The notes under the pieces were generated by a model, which worked only from the letters and a program-made list of their open reading frames with translations, was not told the origin of the DNA and made no database searches. This document shows positions 1 through 7,259 of a stretch of 64,000 bases of DNA, piece by piece. How positions within the stretch are numbered: position 1 is the stretch's first letter; each line of letters opens with the position of its first letter. The translations under genes were made by a program, and so were the position numbers. The stretch comes from Deltaproteobacteria bacterium (GTDB lineage: Bacteria; Desulfobacterota; Binatia; HRBIN30; JACQVA1): positions 236,513 through 300,512 of the forward strand of contig JACOST010000033.1 of NCBI GenBank assembly GCA_016178705.1, written 5' to 3'.

Positions 1-1
1 C

Positions 2-3000
2 TATGATTGGGAGCGACGTGGGCGGGGCTGGCAGGTGCATGACGCGCCCGTCGTTCTCGAACCGCCGTTCGTCCCGTTCCGTCGATACCTCATCCCCGGC
101 GCTCGCCTGCCCGACGACGGTCGCCAGCACACGCTCTTCAGCGGTATCGCCGAACTGGTCAAAGGTCTCGTGCGCGGGGCGTCGTCGCCGAAAGCATCAC
201 CCGTTCCGCAAGAAGAGGAAGCGACCATCTGCGACGACGACCTCGAAGCAGCACGCTGCGAACTCGCGATCGTTCTTCCAGCCGATGAAGAAGTGAGCCG
301 CGAAGCGGCGGAGCAGCTCGTTCTGTCACTCAGTACCTGTCCCTCGCCAGTCGGCTTCGAGATAATCGGCACGCCCGAGGCGATTTCCGTCCAGCTCTCC
401 TGTCGCGAGACGGAGGCCGTGCCGGTAGCCCAACAGATCACGGCATACTTCCCCGAGGCGATCGTCGACCAGCGGAAAGATTTCCTCTCTCACGCGTGGC
501 AAGAAGCCGGCTGGAGCGATCGACTCATCATCGATTTCGGATTGTCGAACGAGTTCATGCGTCCAGTCCGCACCTTCCGCAACTTCGGCGTTGATCCGCT
601 GATCGCCATCATCGGTGCTCTCTCGGATGTCCGTTCTGGTGAAGTAGCGGTGCTTCAAGTTGTCTTCCAATCGTGCCGTCACGCGTGGGCGGAGAGCATC
701 ATGCGTGCGGTGACCGACGGTACGGGCCAATCCTTCTTTGCCGACGCGCCGGAGATGGTGGCGCTCGCCAAAGAGAAGATCTCGCGTCCGCTCTCAGCCG
801 TCGTGATCCGCGCTGCGGCGAAGAGCGCAACCGAAGGCCGGGCTCAGACACTGGTGCGTGGGCTCGTTCGTTCGCTCGGCCAGCTCGCCGAGCCAGCGAG
901 CAACGAACTGATTCCACTGACGGACGATGGGTACGACGATGAGGAGCATGAACGTGACCTGCTCCACCGTACCACTCGGCGCGGCGGAATGATCCTGAAC
1001 ACCGAAGAACTCGTCTCGCTCGTCCACCCGCCGTCTGCATCGGTGCGTCTCGCGAAACTCGAACGTGAACGACGGAAGACGAAGGCCGCGCCGGCGACCG
1101 TCATCGGTCACGAGTTGGTGCTTGGTGAGAACCGCCATGCCGGGAAGACGATGACGGTTACACTGAACGCTGAGCAGCGAAGCCGACACGCCTATCTCAT
1201 CGGAGCGAGCGGTACTGGCAAATCGACATTGCTTTTGAATCTCATCGTGCAGGACATCCAGAGCGGCCAGGGTATCGGCGTCCTCGATCCGCACGGGGAC
1301 TTGATCGATGCGGTTCTTAGCCACGTGCCCGAAGAACGGTACAACGATGTCGTTCTCCTCGATCCGTCGGATGACCAGTATCCGGTTGGGTTCAACATCC
1401 TCTCGGCGCACTCGGAGCTGGAGAAGACGCTGCTTGCCTCCGACCTCGCGGCCATCTTTAGGCGGTTCTCGACTTCCTTCGGCGACCAGATGCAGGCCGT
1501 GCTCTCAAATGCGATCCTCGCCATTCTGGAGAACGAGCGTGGCGGCACGCTTCTCGACCTTCGGCGGTTCCTCACCGAGAAGCCCTTCCGCGAGGAGTAC
1601 CTCAGAAGCGTCACTGACCCGGAGATCAGTTACTACTTCCAGCGAGAGTTCCCGCTCCTCAAGGGTTCGCCGCAGGCGCCTATCCTGACCCGCCTCAACA
1701 CCTTCCTGCGCCCGAAGCCGATCCGATACATGGTGGCACAGCGCGAGGGGCTCGACTTTGGCCGCATCATGAACGACGGCAAGATCTTCCTCGCCAAACT
1801 GTCCCACGGCCTGATCGGCGAAGAAAACTCTTACCTCCTCGGTGCGCTCCTCGTCACCAAGTTCCACCAGCTCGCCATGGGTCGGCAGGAGATGGCCGCG
1901 GCGGGACGGCGCCCGTTCACCCTCTACATCGACGAGTTCCACAACTTCGTGACGCCGAGCGTGGCCTCAATCCTCTCTGCCGCGAGGAAGTATCGGCTCG
2001 GACTCGTCCTGGCCCATCAGGAGATGCGACAGCTCTGGGATCAGGACGCGAACGTGGGCAGCGCCGTTCTCACCAACCCCTGTACGCGCATCTGTTTCCG
2101 CGTCGGCGACTGGGACGCGAAGAAACTCGCCGAGGGCTTTTCATCATTCAATGCCACCGACCTCCAGAGTCTCGGAGTGGGTGAAGCGATCTGCCGTGTG
2201 GAACGTGCCGAGCATGACTTCACTCTCAAGACCGCTCCAGCGCCAGCAGTCGGTGCTGCGCTCGCAGACAAGCGGCGCGAAGAGATCATCCGACGTTCAC
2301 GCGCGCAGTATGCAAGGCCACGCGTCGAGGTGGAGGCTATTCTTGCTTTAGCACATGCCGATACGGCGGTAGCTGATGCGCCAAGGGCGCCAGCGAAAAC
2401 GCGGCGCGATGCCGCACCATCACGCGAGCCGACACAACCGCCAGCGCCAGCTCCACCAGCCGCAGCGTCGTCAAAAGACACGGTGAGCGCAGCGGCGGAG
2501 AAGAAGACTCGCCTCGCTCTCGTCTCTCCACCTCTTCTGGGACGTGGCGGACGGGAGCACAAGTACCTCCAGCATCTCGTGAAGCGGCTGGCCGAAGATC
2601 GCGGCTACCGCGCTGTGATCGAGCAACCGATCTTGGCAGGCGCGGGAAGCGTCGATGTGTCCTTGGAGAAGGGCGAGCGGAGGATCGCTTGCGAGATCTC
2701 GGTCACCACCGAGACCGACCATGAGATCGACAACATCCAGAAGTGTCTGGCCGGCGGCTACGAAACCGTCATAGCGCTCTCGAACGACCCGAAGACAGTC
2801 CGCCGCCTCAAGGAACGCTCGACGGCTGTATTGGAAACGAAGACGCAAGCGCGGGTCCGCTTCCTTCAACCGGAAGACCTAGTGCTCTTCCTGGACGAAC
2901 TCGCTGCCGGCGAAGCGAGCGGTGAGACGACGGTGCGTGGATACCGCGTGAAGCGGCGGTATCAGTCTGTATCTCCCGAGGAAGCGGAACTGAGGAAACA

Positions 3001-3055
3001 GGCGATCGCCCAGGTCTTGGGTGGTCGGGCAAAAGGCAGCGGAGGACGAACCTGA
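2..3055 (+). CDS. VirD4/HerA-like DNA-transfer ATPase with C-terminal nuclease-like domain (5' partial)
   Basis: The reading frame is open to the left edge, so the gene begins outside the window; the first possible in-window start is a GTG at 35. Counting from that GTG, an N-terminal region of about 380 residues precedes a P-loop ATPase with Walker A GASGTGKST near residue 391, the family signature LDPHGD, and Walker B FTLYIDEFHNF. These are hallmarks of the VirD4/TraD coupling-protein and HerA (DUF87) superfamily, which pumps DNA. A Pro/Ala-rich linker (about 780-840) leads to a C-terminal alpha/beta domain with GREHKYLQ, SVDV and CEIS. It resembles a PD-(D/E)xK nuclease fold, but the expected Lys is not obvious. 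No relaxase or secretion channel is visible nearby. The ATPase call is secure; the nuclease reading is inference. Confidence 0.85.
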   Translation, partial: YDWERRGRGWQVHDAPVVLEPPFVPFRRYLIPGARLPDDGRQHTLFSGIAELVKGLVRGASSPKASPVPQEEEATICDDDLEAARCELAIVLPADEEVSREAAEQLVLSLSTCPSPVGFEIIGTPEAISVQLSCRETEAVPVAQQITAYFPEAIVDQRKDFLSHAWQEAGWSDRLIIDFGLSNEFMRPVRTFRNFGVDPLIAIIGALSDVRSGEVAVLQVVFQSCRHAWAESIMRAVTDGTGQSFFADAPEMVALAKEKISRPLSAVVIRAAAKSATEGRAQTLVRGLVRSLGQLAEPASNELIPLTDDGYDDEEHERDLLHRTTRRGGMILNTEELVSLVHPPSASVRLAKLERERRKTKAAPATVIGHELVLGENRHAGKTMTVTLNAEQRSRHAYLIGASGTGKSTLLLNLIVQDIQSGQGIGVLDPHGDLIDAVLSHVPEERYNDVVLLDPSDDQYPVGFNILSAHSELEKTLLASDLAAIFRRFSTSFGDQMQAVLSNAILAILENERGGTLLDLRRFLTEKPFREEYLRSVTDPEISYYFQREFPLLKGSPQAPILTRLNTFLRPKPIRYMVAQREGLDFGRIMNDGKIFLAKLSHGLIGEENSYLLGALLVTKFHQLAMGRQEMAAAGRRPFTLYIDEFHNFVTPSVASILSAARKYRLGLVLAHQEMRQLWDQDANVGSAVLTNPCTRICFRVGDWDAKKLAEGFSSFNATDLQSLGVGEAICRVERAEHDFTLKTAPAPAVGAALADKRREEIIRRSRAQYARPRVEVEAILALAHADTAVADAPRAPAKTRRDAAPSREPTQPPAPAPPAAASSKDTVSAAAEKKTRLALVSPPLLGRGGREHKYLQHLVKRLAEDRGYRAVIEQPILAGAGSVDVSLEKGERRIACEISVTTETDHEIDNIQKCLAGGYETVIALSNDPKTVRRLKERSTAVLETKTQARVRFLQPEDLVLFLDELAAGEASGETTVRGYRVKRRYQSVSPEEAELRKQAIAQVLGGRAKGSGGRT

Positions 3056-3508
3056 GTCTGGGATCCCTCCAATCGATGTTCGGAGTCACGATTCGCCCTC
3101 AGTGTCGACGATCGACTTCCGGAAGATGAAGGCCGTCTCGGTCGCTACGCACGACCAATCTCTACGACCGCACTACCGACCAGGTCAACCTCGACGAGAT
3201 CGAGCGAACTGCGATTTTGACCTATCCCGCATTTGCACGTTCGGTGGCATGCATCAGGCCAGGAGTGACCGGCCGGATACCACAATGTATTGGCTATCGC
3301 ATTTTAGAAAGCAGACGATCGATCCACATCCTGTCATGGACCTCTTTTGGGGGCGGCCACTCGTGCGCCGGGATCTCCTGCGCGCGCTCAGGTGGCGCAT
3401 CGGATGCTAGAATCGGTCAGAAAATCAACACTCCCGCGTTTCTTTGGTGACAACCCCTTGGCGCCCCCATACATAAGAGTCAGTTGCCTCGTGGCGGGTG
3501 TTGGAGCC
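3056..3508. other. intergenic region, no gene recognised
   Basis: About 450 bases between the ATPase stop and the likely sigma-factor start. The open frames here have no recognisable composition, motif or ribosome-binding site. The sigma-factor frame stays open upstream to 3347, but the translation of that stretch does not look like sigma-factor sequence. Confidence 0.5.
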
Positions 3509-4411
3509 GTGACCAGAACGAATTCTCGTGGACTGAGCCGCAACGAAGAAGTTGCCTTGATTACGACCTACCGCGAAGGGTTGGCGGCCGCGGCGCAAAG
3601 TCAAAAACTCAATGGCCAATCGAATGGCGACAATAGTATCGAAGATCTCAAACAGCGTGCAAGGCGTGGACGAGAAGCATGCGAACGGCTCGTTGTGGCA
3701 CACCAGCCGCTCGTCATGTCGGCTGCCCACAAGGCCTACGGCCCAAATCGAGGGTACATTGAATTCGAAGATTTGGTCAGCGCTGGCAACGAGGGAATTT
3801 TGTTGGCGCTTGATCGGTTCGACCTCAAACGTCGGAGCCGCTTCAATACGTACGCAAGGTGGTGGATTCGCAACAGGATACTGGGGGAGACTCGAAGGAG
3901 CCGCTGGGGAATGCGGATTCCGGACGCGATATACAGAAGAGTGGTAACACCTAGTCGGCTCACGAACACTCCGGTCCGTCAGCAATTGCTTGGAGGGGAG
4001 CCTCCTAGCGAGCAAATGTCGATGAAGTTGGGAAAGCCTTTAGACGAGCACCTTGCACACGATCTACTTGCGTGGACGCTGGCGGAAACGGTTTCTCTAG
4101 AGACCCCTGTCGGCCAGACCGGGAAGACGAGGCTTGGGGAGTTTCTGCGGATAGATGACGGTGATCCCAGCATGCTTGTTGAGGAGAGCGAGAGATCCGA
4201 AGAGGTACGAAGGCTCCTTGGAACGTTGACACCGCGCCAGGAGCAAATTCTACGAATGCGTTTTGGGATTGGTGAGCAAGCCGACTACACGCTTGAAGAG
4301 GTCGCGAGCCGGTTTGGAGTAACAAGGGAGCGCATCCGAGAACTGCAGAATCAGGCCGCTGAAAAGATTCGTTTTAGGGGGGTTTTGCGAAAATCTATAG
4401 GCGCGGTTTGA
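3509..4411 (+). CDS. sigma-70 family RNA polymerase sigma factor (group 1/2-like)
   Basis: This is a sigma factor of about 300 residues that would direct RNA polymerase to specific promoters. Region 2 is clear: EDLVSAGNEGILLALDRFD followed by FNTYARWWIRNRI, the core-binding and -10-recognition helices. A region 3.2-like SLETPVGQTGKTRLGEFL follows. Region 4 has LTPRQEQILRMRFGIG and LEEVASRFGVTRERIRELQ, the -35-binding helix-turn-helix. The region 1.1 acidic domain of housekeeping RpoD is absent, so it is RpoS/SigA-group-2-like. The start is uncertain: GTG 3509 is chosen because homology-like sequence begins just after it, and GTG 3491 is an alternative. It sits alone between the DNA-transfer ATPase and the regulated operon at 4943, so an element-encoded sigma may serve island promoters (inference). 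Confidence 0.88.
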   Translation: MTRTNSRGLSRNEEVALITTYREGLAAAAQSQKLNGQSNGDNSIEDLKQRARRGREACERLVVAHQPLVMSAAHKAYGPNRGYIEFEDLVSAGNEGILLALDRFDLKRRSRFNTYARWWIRNRILGETRRSRWGMRIPDAIYRRVVTPSRLTNTPVRQQLLGGEPPSEQMSMKLGKPLDEHLAHDLLAWTLAETVSLETPVGQTGKTRLGEFLRIDDGDPSMLVEESERSEEVRRLLGTLTPRQEQILRMRFGIGEQADYTLEEVASRFGVTRERIRELQNQAAEKIRFRGVLRKSIGAV

Positions 4412-4549
4412 AGCCGTGCTTGAATTGGAGAGTACAAGCTCAAACCACTGTTGAAGAGTAGCCGGCGCCAACGACGCTCGATCGTAGGAACCGGAGCGCG
4501 AAGAGATCCCATGATGACAAGATTCGCCGGAATCGGACGGGAGGCGTCG

Positions 4550-4762
4550 ATGCGAGACGGTCAGCGAGTGCGGACGCGCAGAAGGCGTCGGAGGAGAACT
4601 GTCCCGCGAAGCACAGTTGCTGAAGTGCTGCGTGTACTTGCAAGGAGCCTCGATCAGCGAGCGGCCAATCACAAGGCTAGTTGGAGCCAGCACATATGGG
4701 CTGCCCTGGTTGTAGACGTCGGCCTCGTTGTGGCTGGCTTGCTCTTTCGATGGACCCAGTAG
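4550..4762 (+). CDS. small basic single-pass membrane protein (hypothetical)
   Basis: This encodes a 70-residue protein with a run of arginines near its N-terminus and one hydrophobic segment at the C-terminus (IWAALVVDVGLVVAGLLF), giving a basic cytoplasmic part and a membrane anchor. The ATG at 4550 is chosen because GGGAGG lies five bases upstream; the frame also stays open from 4451. No family is recognised. It lies between the sigma factor and the 4943 operon on the same strand. It could equally be a chance frame. Confidence 0.35.
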   Translation: MRDGQRVRTRRRRRRRTVPRSTVAEVLRVLARSLDQRAANHKASWSQHIWAALVVDVGLVVAGLLFRWTQ

Positions 4763-4890
4763 GGTCTGGGGGGCAGGTCACATCTGAACGTCCACCAGGA
4801 AGATTGGTGCGCTCTCCCAACACAAGCGCGGTGGTGATGCTGACGCGCTTCGAGCGCCGCCGGTATGTGTCTTTCACCGGGTACCCGTCT

Positions 4891-4920
4891 GAATGCGCAT
4901 TCCCGTTGACAATGCGCATT
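4891..4920. promoter_or_regulatory. tandem palindromic operator candidate upstream of the RHH-SorC operon
   Basis: Two copies of the perfect palindrome AATGCGCATT occur at 4892-4901 (extended to GAATGCGCATTC, 4891-4902) and 4911-4920. They start 19 bases apart and bracket the -35 box at 4906-4911. Tandem palindromes over a promoter are typical operators for ribbon-helix-helix repressors, and the first gene downstream encodes such a domain. Autoregulation is inferred. Confidence 0.6.
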
Positions 4921-4935
4921 CCTCTCTGCTAGAGA
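4906..4935 (+). promoter_or_regulatory. sigma-70-type promoter, apparently giving a leaderless mRNA
   Basis: A consensus -35 TTGACA (4906-4911) is followed after 18 bases by TAGAGA (4930-4935) as a -10. Transcription would start near 4942, essentially on the GTG start codon at 4943. No Shine-Dalgarno sequence fits in between, so the first gene is probably translated from a leaderless message. Confidence 0.6.
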
Positions 4936-4942
4936 CTCAATC

Positions 4943-5923
4943 GTGAGTCGGCTCAATATCTCCATCCCGAAAGATCTGGCACCACTGGTTTCCAAGTGGC
5001 GCAGAAAGATCAATCTGTCGGAGATCTGCGCGCAGGCTCTACGCGCGGAATTGCTCGCCGTCGAATCCCACCGAAGTGCGCAGCCGCTGCTTGCGAAGCT
5101 GCGTCAACGAAGCGACTTGGAGAAGTCGGTTGCTGAGCGCTATGAGCTTTCCGAGGTCCTCATCGCCCCCGATGTTCCGATCCATGAACGAGACCTGCGG
5201 GAATCGCTTGGCCGTTTGACCGCCGGCTACATCAATGAACACATCTCAAATGGGGCTGTGCTTGCGCTCGGGGGTGGGCGACAGACTTGGTGCGTGGTCG
5301 AACAGATGTTGCCCAGGCGGATCGAGGTCCAGATCGTAGCGCTGGGGTATCGCCAGAACGACCCGTATGTTCTCAATGCCCATGCAAACACTCTAACGAC
5401 GCTGCTTTGGTTGTTGTTCAGCCCCGGGGCCACGGCTCGGCTTGTCGGATGTGACCCCGAGGAAGTTCTGAATCCAAGCCGCGCGGTGACAGAAGCACAG
5501 CCAAAGTACTTTGTTGTTGGTTCGTGTGCGCCGTTCACCGCACAATGTCCCTTGGCGAGGCTGCTTGGGGAAGAGGTTTCCAAGCTGCTCCTAGCCAAAG
5601 GGGCCGTAGGCGATTTTCTCTACAGTTTTTTCGATGAGAACCGGCGCCTCGTGAGCGCTCCCGTTCTTGATGAGCAGTCGGTTCTTTCGGCGGAGACCCT
5701 CTCGATGTTGTCCACCCGGTCGGACACACGTGTGATCCTGGTGGCAGGGGGGCTGGAGAAGTTGGAGATCATTCGGACCACGGTAGAGGTGAACCTATGC
5801 AACGTTCTCGTAACGGACACGGCAACCGCGCGGGCGCTGATCGCCACAAACTTCTCAGCGGCTCGAAAGCACAGCCCCACAAGGGCCGTGCGCCCCAAAC
5901 GCGCTGGGGCTGCACAAAGCTAA
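4943..5923 (+). CDS. transcriptional regulator: ribbon-helix-helix DNA-binding domain fused to SorC-type sugar-binding domain
   Basis: A 326-residue protein. The first 45 residues (RLNISIPKDLAPLVSKW, then NLSEICAQALRAEL) have the beta-strand plus two-helix pattern of a ribbon-helix-helix domain. From about residue 65 the sequence matches the effector domain of SorC/DeoR-type regulators: LGRLTAGYINEHISNGAVLALGGG, ALGYRQNDPYVLNAHANTLTTLL, and GDFLYSFFDENRRLV near residue 225. SorC proteins normally carry an N-terminal helix-turn-helix and sense phosphorylated sugars; an RHH head on this effector domain is unusual. It is the first gene of a compact operon, starts at a GTG, and has tandem palindromes in its own promoter. 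The natural ligand is unknown; a nucleotide or sugar phosphate is plausible given the GMP-synthase-like gene downstream. Confidence 0.75.
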   Translation: MSRLNISIPKDLAPLVSKWRRKINLSEICAQALRAELLAVESHRSAQPLLAKLRQRSDLEKSVAERYELSEVLIAPDVPIHERDLRESLGRLTAGYINEHISNGAVLALGGGRQTWCVVEQMLPRRIEVQIVALGYRQNDPYVLNAHANTLTTLLWLLFSPGATARLVGCDPEEVLNPSRAVTEAQPKYFVVGSCAPFTAQCPLARLLGEEVSKLLLAKGAVGDFLYSFFDENRRLVSAPVLDEQSVLSAETLSMLSTRSDTRVILVAGGLEKLEIIRTTVEVNLCNVLVTDTATARALIATNFSAARKHSPTRAVRPKRAGAAQS

Positions 5924-6420
5924 ACGTCGTCGATCCCGACCTGGCGAAACGCCTGACGTTTGGGGGAGCAATTGAGGTCATCGTCCACCGGAATCGTGGG
6001 GTCCTCGCTGGCAAAGCACCTCCGCCAGCGATCCCAGGACGTTGGTTCCCGCAGGACGAAGCGCCCCTGGAGGCTTCGTTCATCCTTTATATCCGAAAAC
6101 CAGCAGGAGAGTTGAGGCTCCACATAGAACCTGTAAAGAACGCACCGTCGCCAGAGGAACTCGCGGCGAATCTGAAGGACATCGACAACGTCCTGGTCGG
6201 AGGTCTGTTGAACGGCACACGTATGGACGTGAGAATTCTTGAGATTCCCGCTGAGGAGCTTAAGGAGCTTCTCGCTCGAGCCTTCGGAGCAACCCATCGC
6301 TTCGGCACGGAGCTTTGCCATTTCAGTGGGGCGAAGATTTGGATTGATGGAGTTCCGATGAACTGGGGTCGCCTCCACCAGTTGGTGGAGCTCTACGGGT
6401 TGGCGTACTCGCCCTGTTGA
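5797..6420 (+). CDS. hypothetical protein, overlaps the regulator gene in another frame
   Basis: A frame of 207 residues. The only conventional start is ATG 5797, which gives a 127-base overlap with the regulator gene. The first 40 residues read like out-of-frame translation of the regulator's tail. Convincing protein sequence begins only near residue 41 (KLNVVDPDLAKRLTFGGAIEV), just after the upstream stop. There is no ATG, GTG or TTG between that stop and the convincing part, so either the long overlap is real, a non-standard start is used, or the two frames are joined by frameshifting. The rest is a soluble alpha/beta protein with no recognised family. It overlaps the next gene's frame by a few bases, fitting translational coupling. 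Confidence 0.6.
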   Translation: MQRSRNGHGNRAGADRHKLLSGSKAQPHKGRAPQTRWGCTKLNVVDPDLAKRLTFGGAIEVIVHRNRGVLAGKAPPPAIPGRWFPQDEAPLEASFILYIRKPAGELRLHIEPVKNAPSPEELAANLKDIDNVLVGGLLNGTRMDVRILEIPAEELKELLARAFGATHRFGTELCHFSGAKIWIDGVPMNWGRLHQLVELYGLAYSPC

Positions 6421-6425
6421 TTCAC

Positions 6426-7256
6426 ATGAGTCAATACAGCTTTCCGCAGTTCGGCCTCATCGAGTCCGGGCACGTCTTGGACCCTCGCGTTCGGGATGTA
6501 GCTCAAGGGATCCGCTCTACCTGTCGCCAGTCCAAGCGTGTGCCGTTCGATCCTTTTGAATGTGCAGAGTACTTCGGCGTGACGGTTCACGCCGCTACCC
6601 TTCCGCCAGGCGTTTCTGGGCGCGTTGTGTTTGACGGAGAGGCTCCAAGAATTGAATTCCGTCCTACTGATTCAGAGCGAAGGATTAGGTTTACCGTGTG
6701 CCATGAACTGGGGCATTTGTGCTTCCTTGAGAGGAAACCCGCGTATCCTAAAGAGCGCAACATCAGGTTTACGGTGTCGACCATTCAGGCAAGAGAGGAG
6801 AAGCTTTGCAACCGGATCGCCACTGAACTCTTGATGCCGCGCGCACTCTTTCTCAGGCGCCTCGCTGGCCTGACGCCATGTGCCGAATCCTTGACCGTGC
6901 TTGCGGGAATCTTCGATGTCTCCACGATGGCGGTCGCGCGCCGCATCTGCGAGCTGGCGGCATGGTCGGTTGGCGTGGCCGAATTATTTGTCAGTGAGTC
7001 CGGCGTGAAGCACCGGTGGTGGCGAATTGCAGTGAAGAGCAGTATCCGTCCGAAGGTTGATCGCCAACGTATCGATCAAGAGATTGGCCGTGCACTGAGC
7101 TGGGTCGAGCGGGTCACGGATCGCCGCGCAAGCCATGGAACGTATTGGCAAGCAACTGGTCCCTGGGAGCGAGAAGTCGGGCAGCTAGCGGTACGGGTTT
7201 GGCCGTATCGTCGTGCACAGAACATTGGGTTTTTGGCGGTCGTCTTGTACCATTAG
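6426..7256 (+). CDS. ImmA/IrrE-family metallo-endopeptidase
   Basis: A 276-residue zinc protease with the gluzincin motif HELGH in FTVCHELGHLCFL and the downstream metal-ligand helix EEKLCNRIATELLMP, as in ICEBs1 ImmA and deinococcal IrrE. Known members cleave phage- or ICE-type repressors in response to damage or other signals. There is no fused helix-turn-helix and no adjacent XRE repressor; the nearest DNA-binding protein is the RHH-SorC regulator two genes upstream, which is therefore a candidate substrate (inference). An extra C-terminal domain of about 80 residues rich in Trp and Arg follows the protease core. ATG 6426 is preferred; a TTG at 6417 would overlap the previous stop. Confidence 0.85.
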   Translation: MSQYSFPQFGLIESGHVLDPRVRDVAQGIRSTCRQSKRVPFDPFECAEYFGVTVHAATLPPGVSGRVVFDGEAPRIEFRPTDSERRIRFTVCHELGHLCFLERKPAYPKERNIRFTVSTIQAREEKLCNRIATELLMPRALFLRRLAGLTPCAESLTVLAGIFDVSTMAVARRICELAAWSVGVAELFVSESGVKHRWWRIAVKSSIRPKVDRQRIDQEIGRALSWVERVTDRRASHGTYWQATGPWEREVGQLAVRVWPYRRAQNIGFLAVVLYH

Positions 7257-7259
7257 GTC

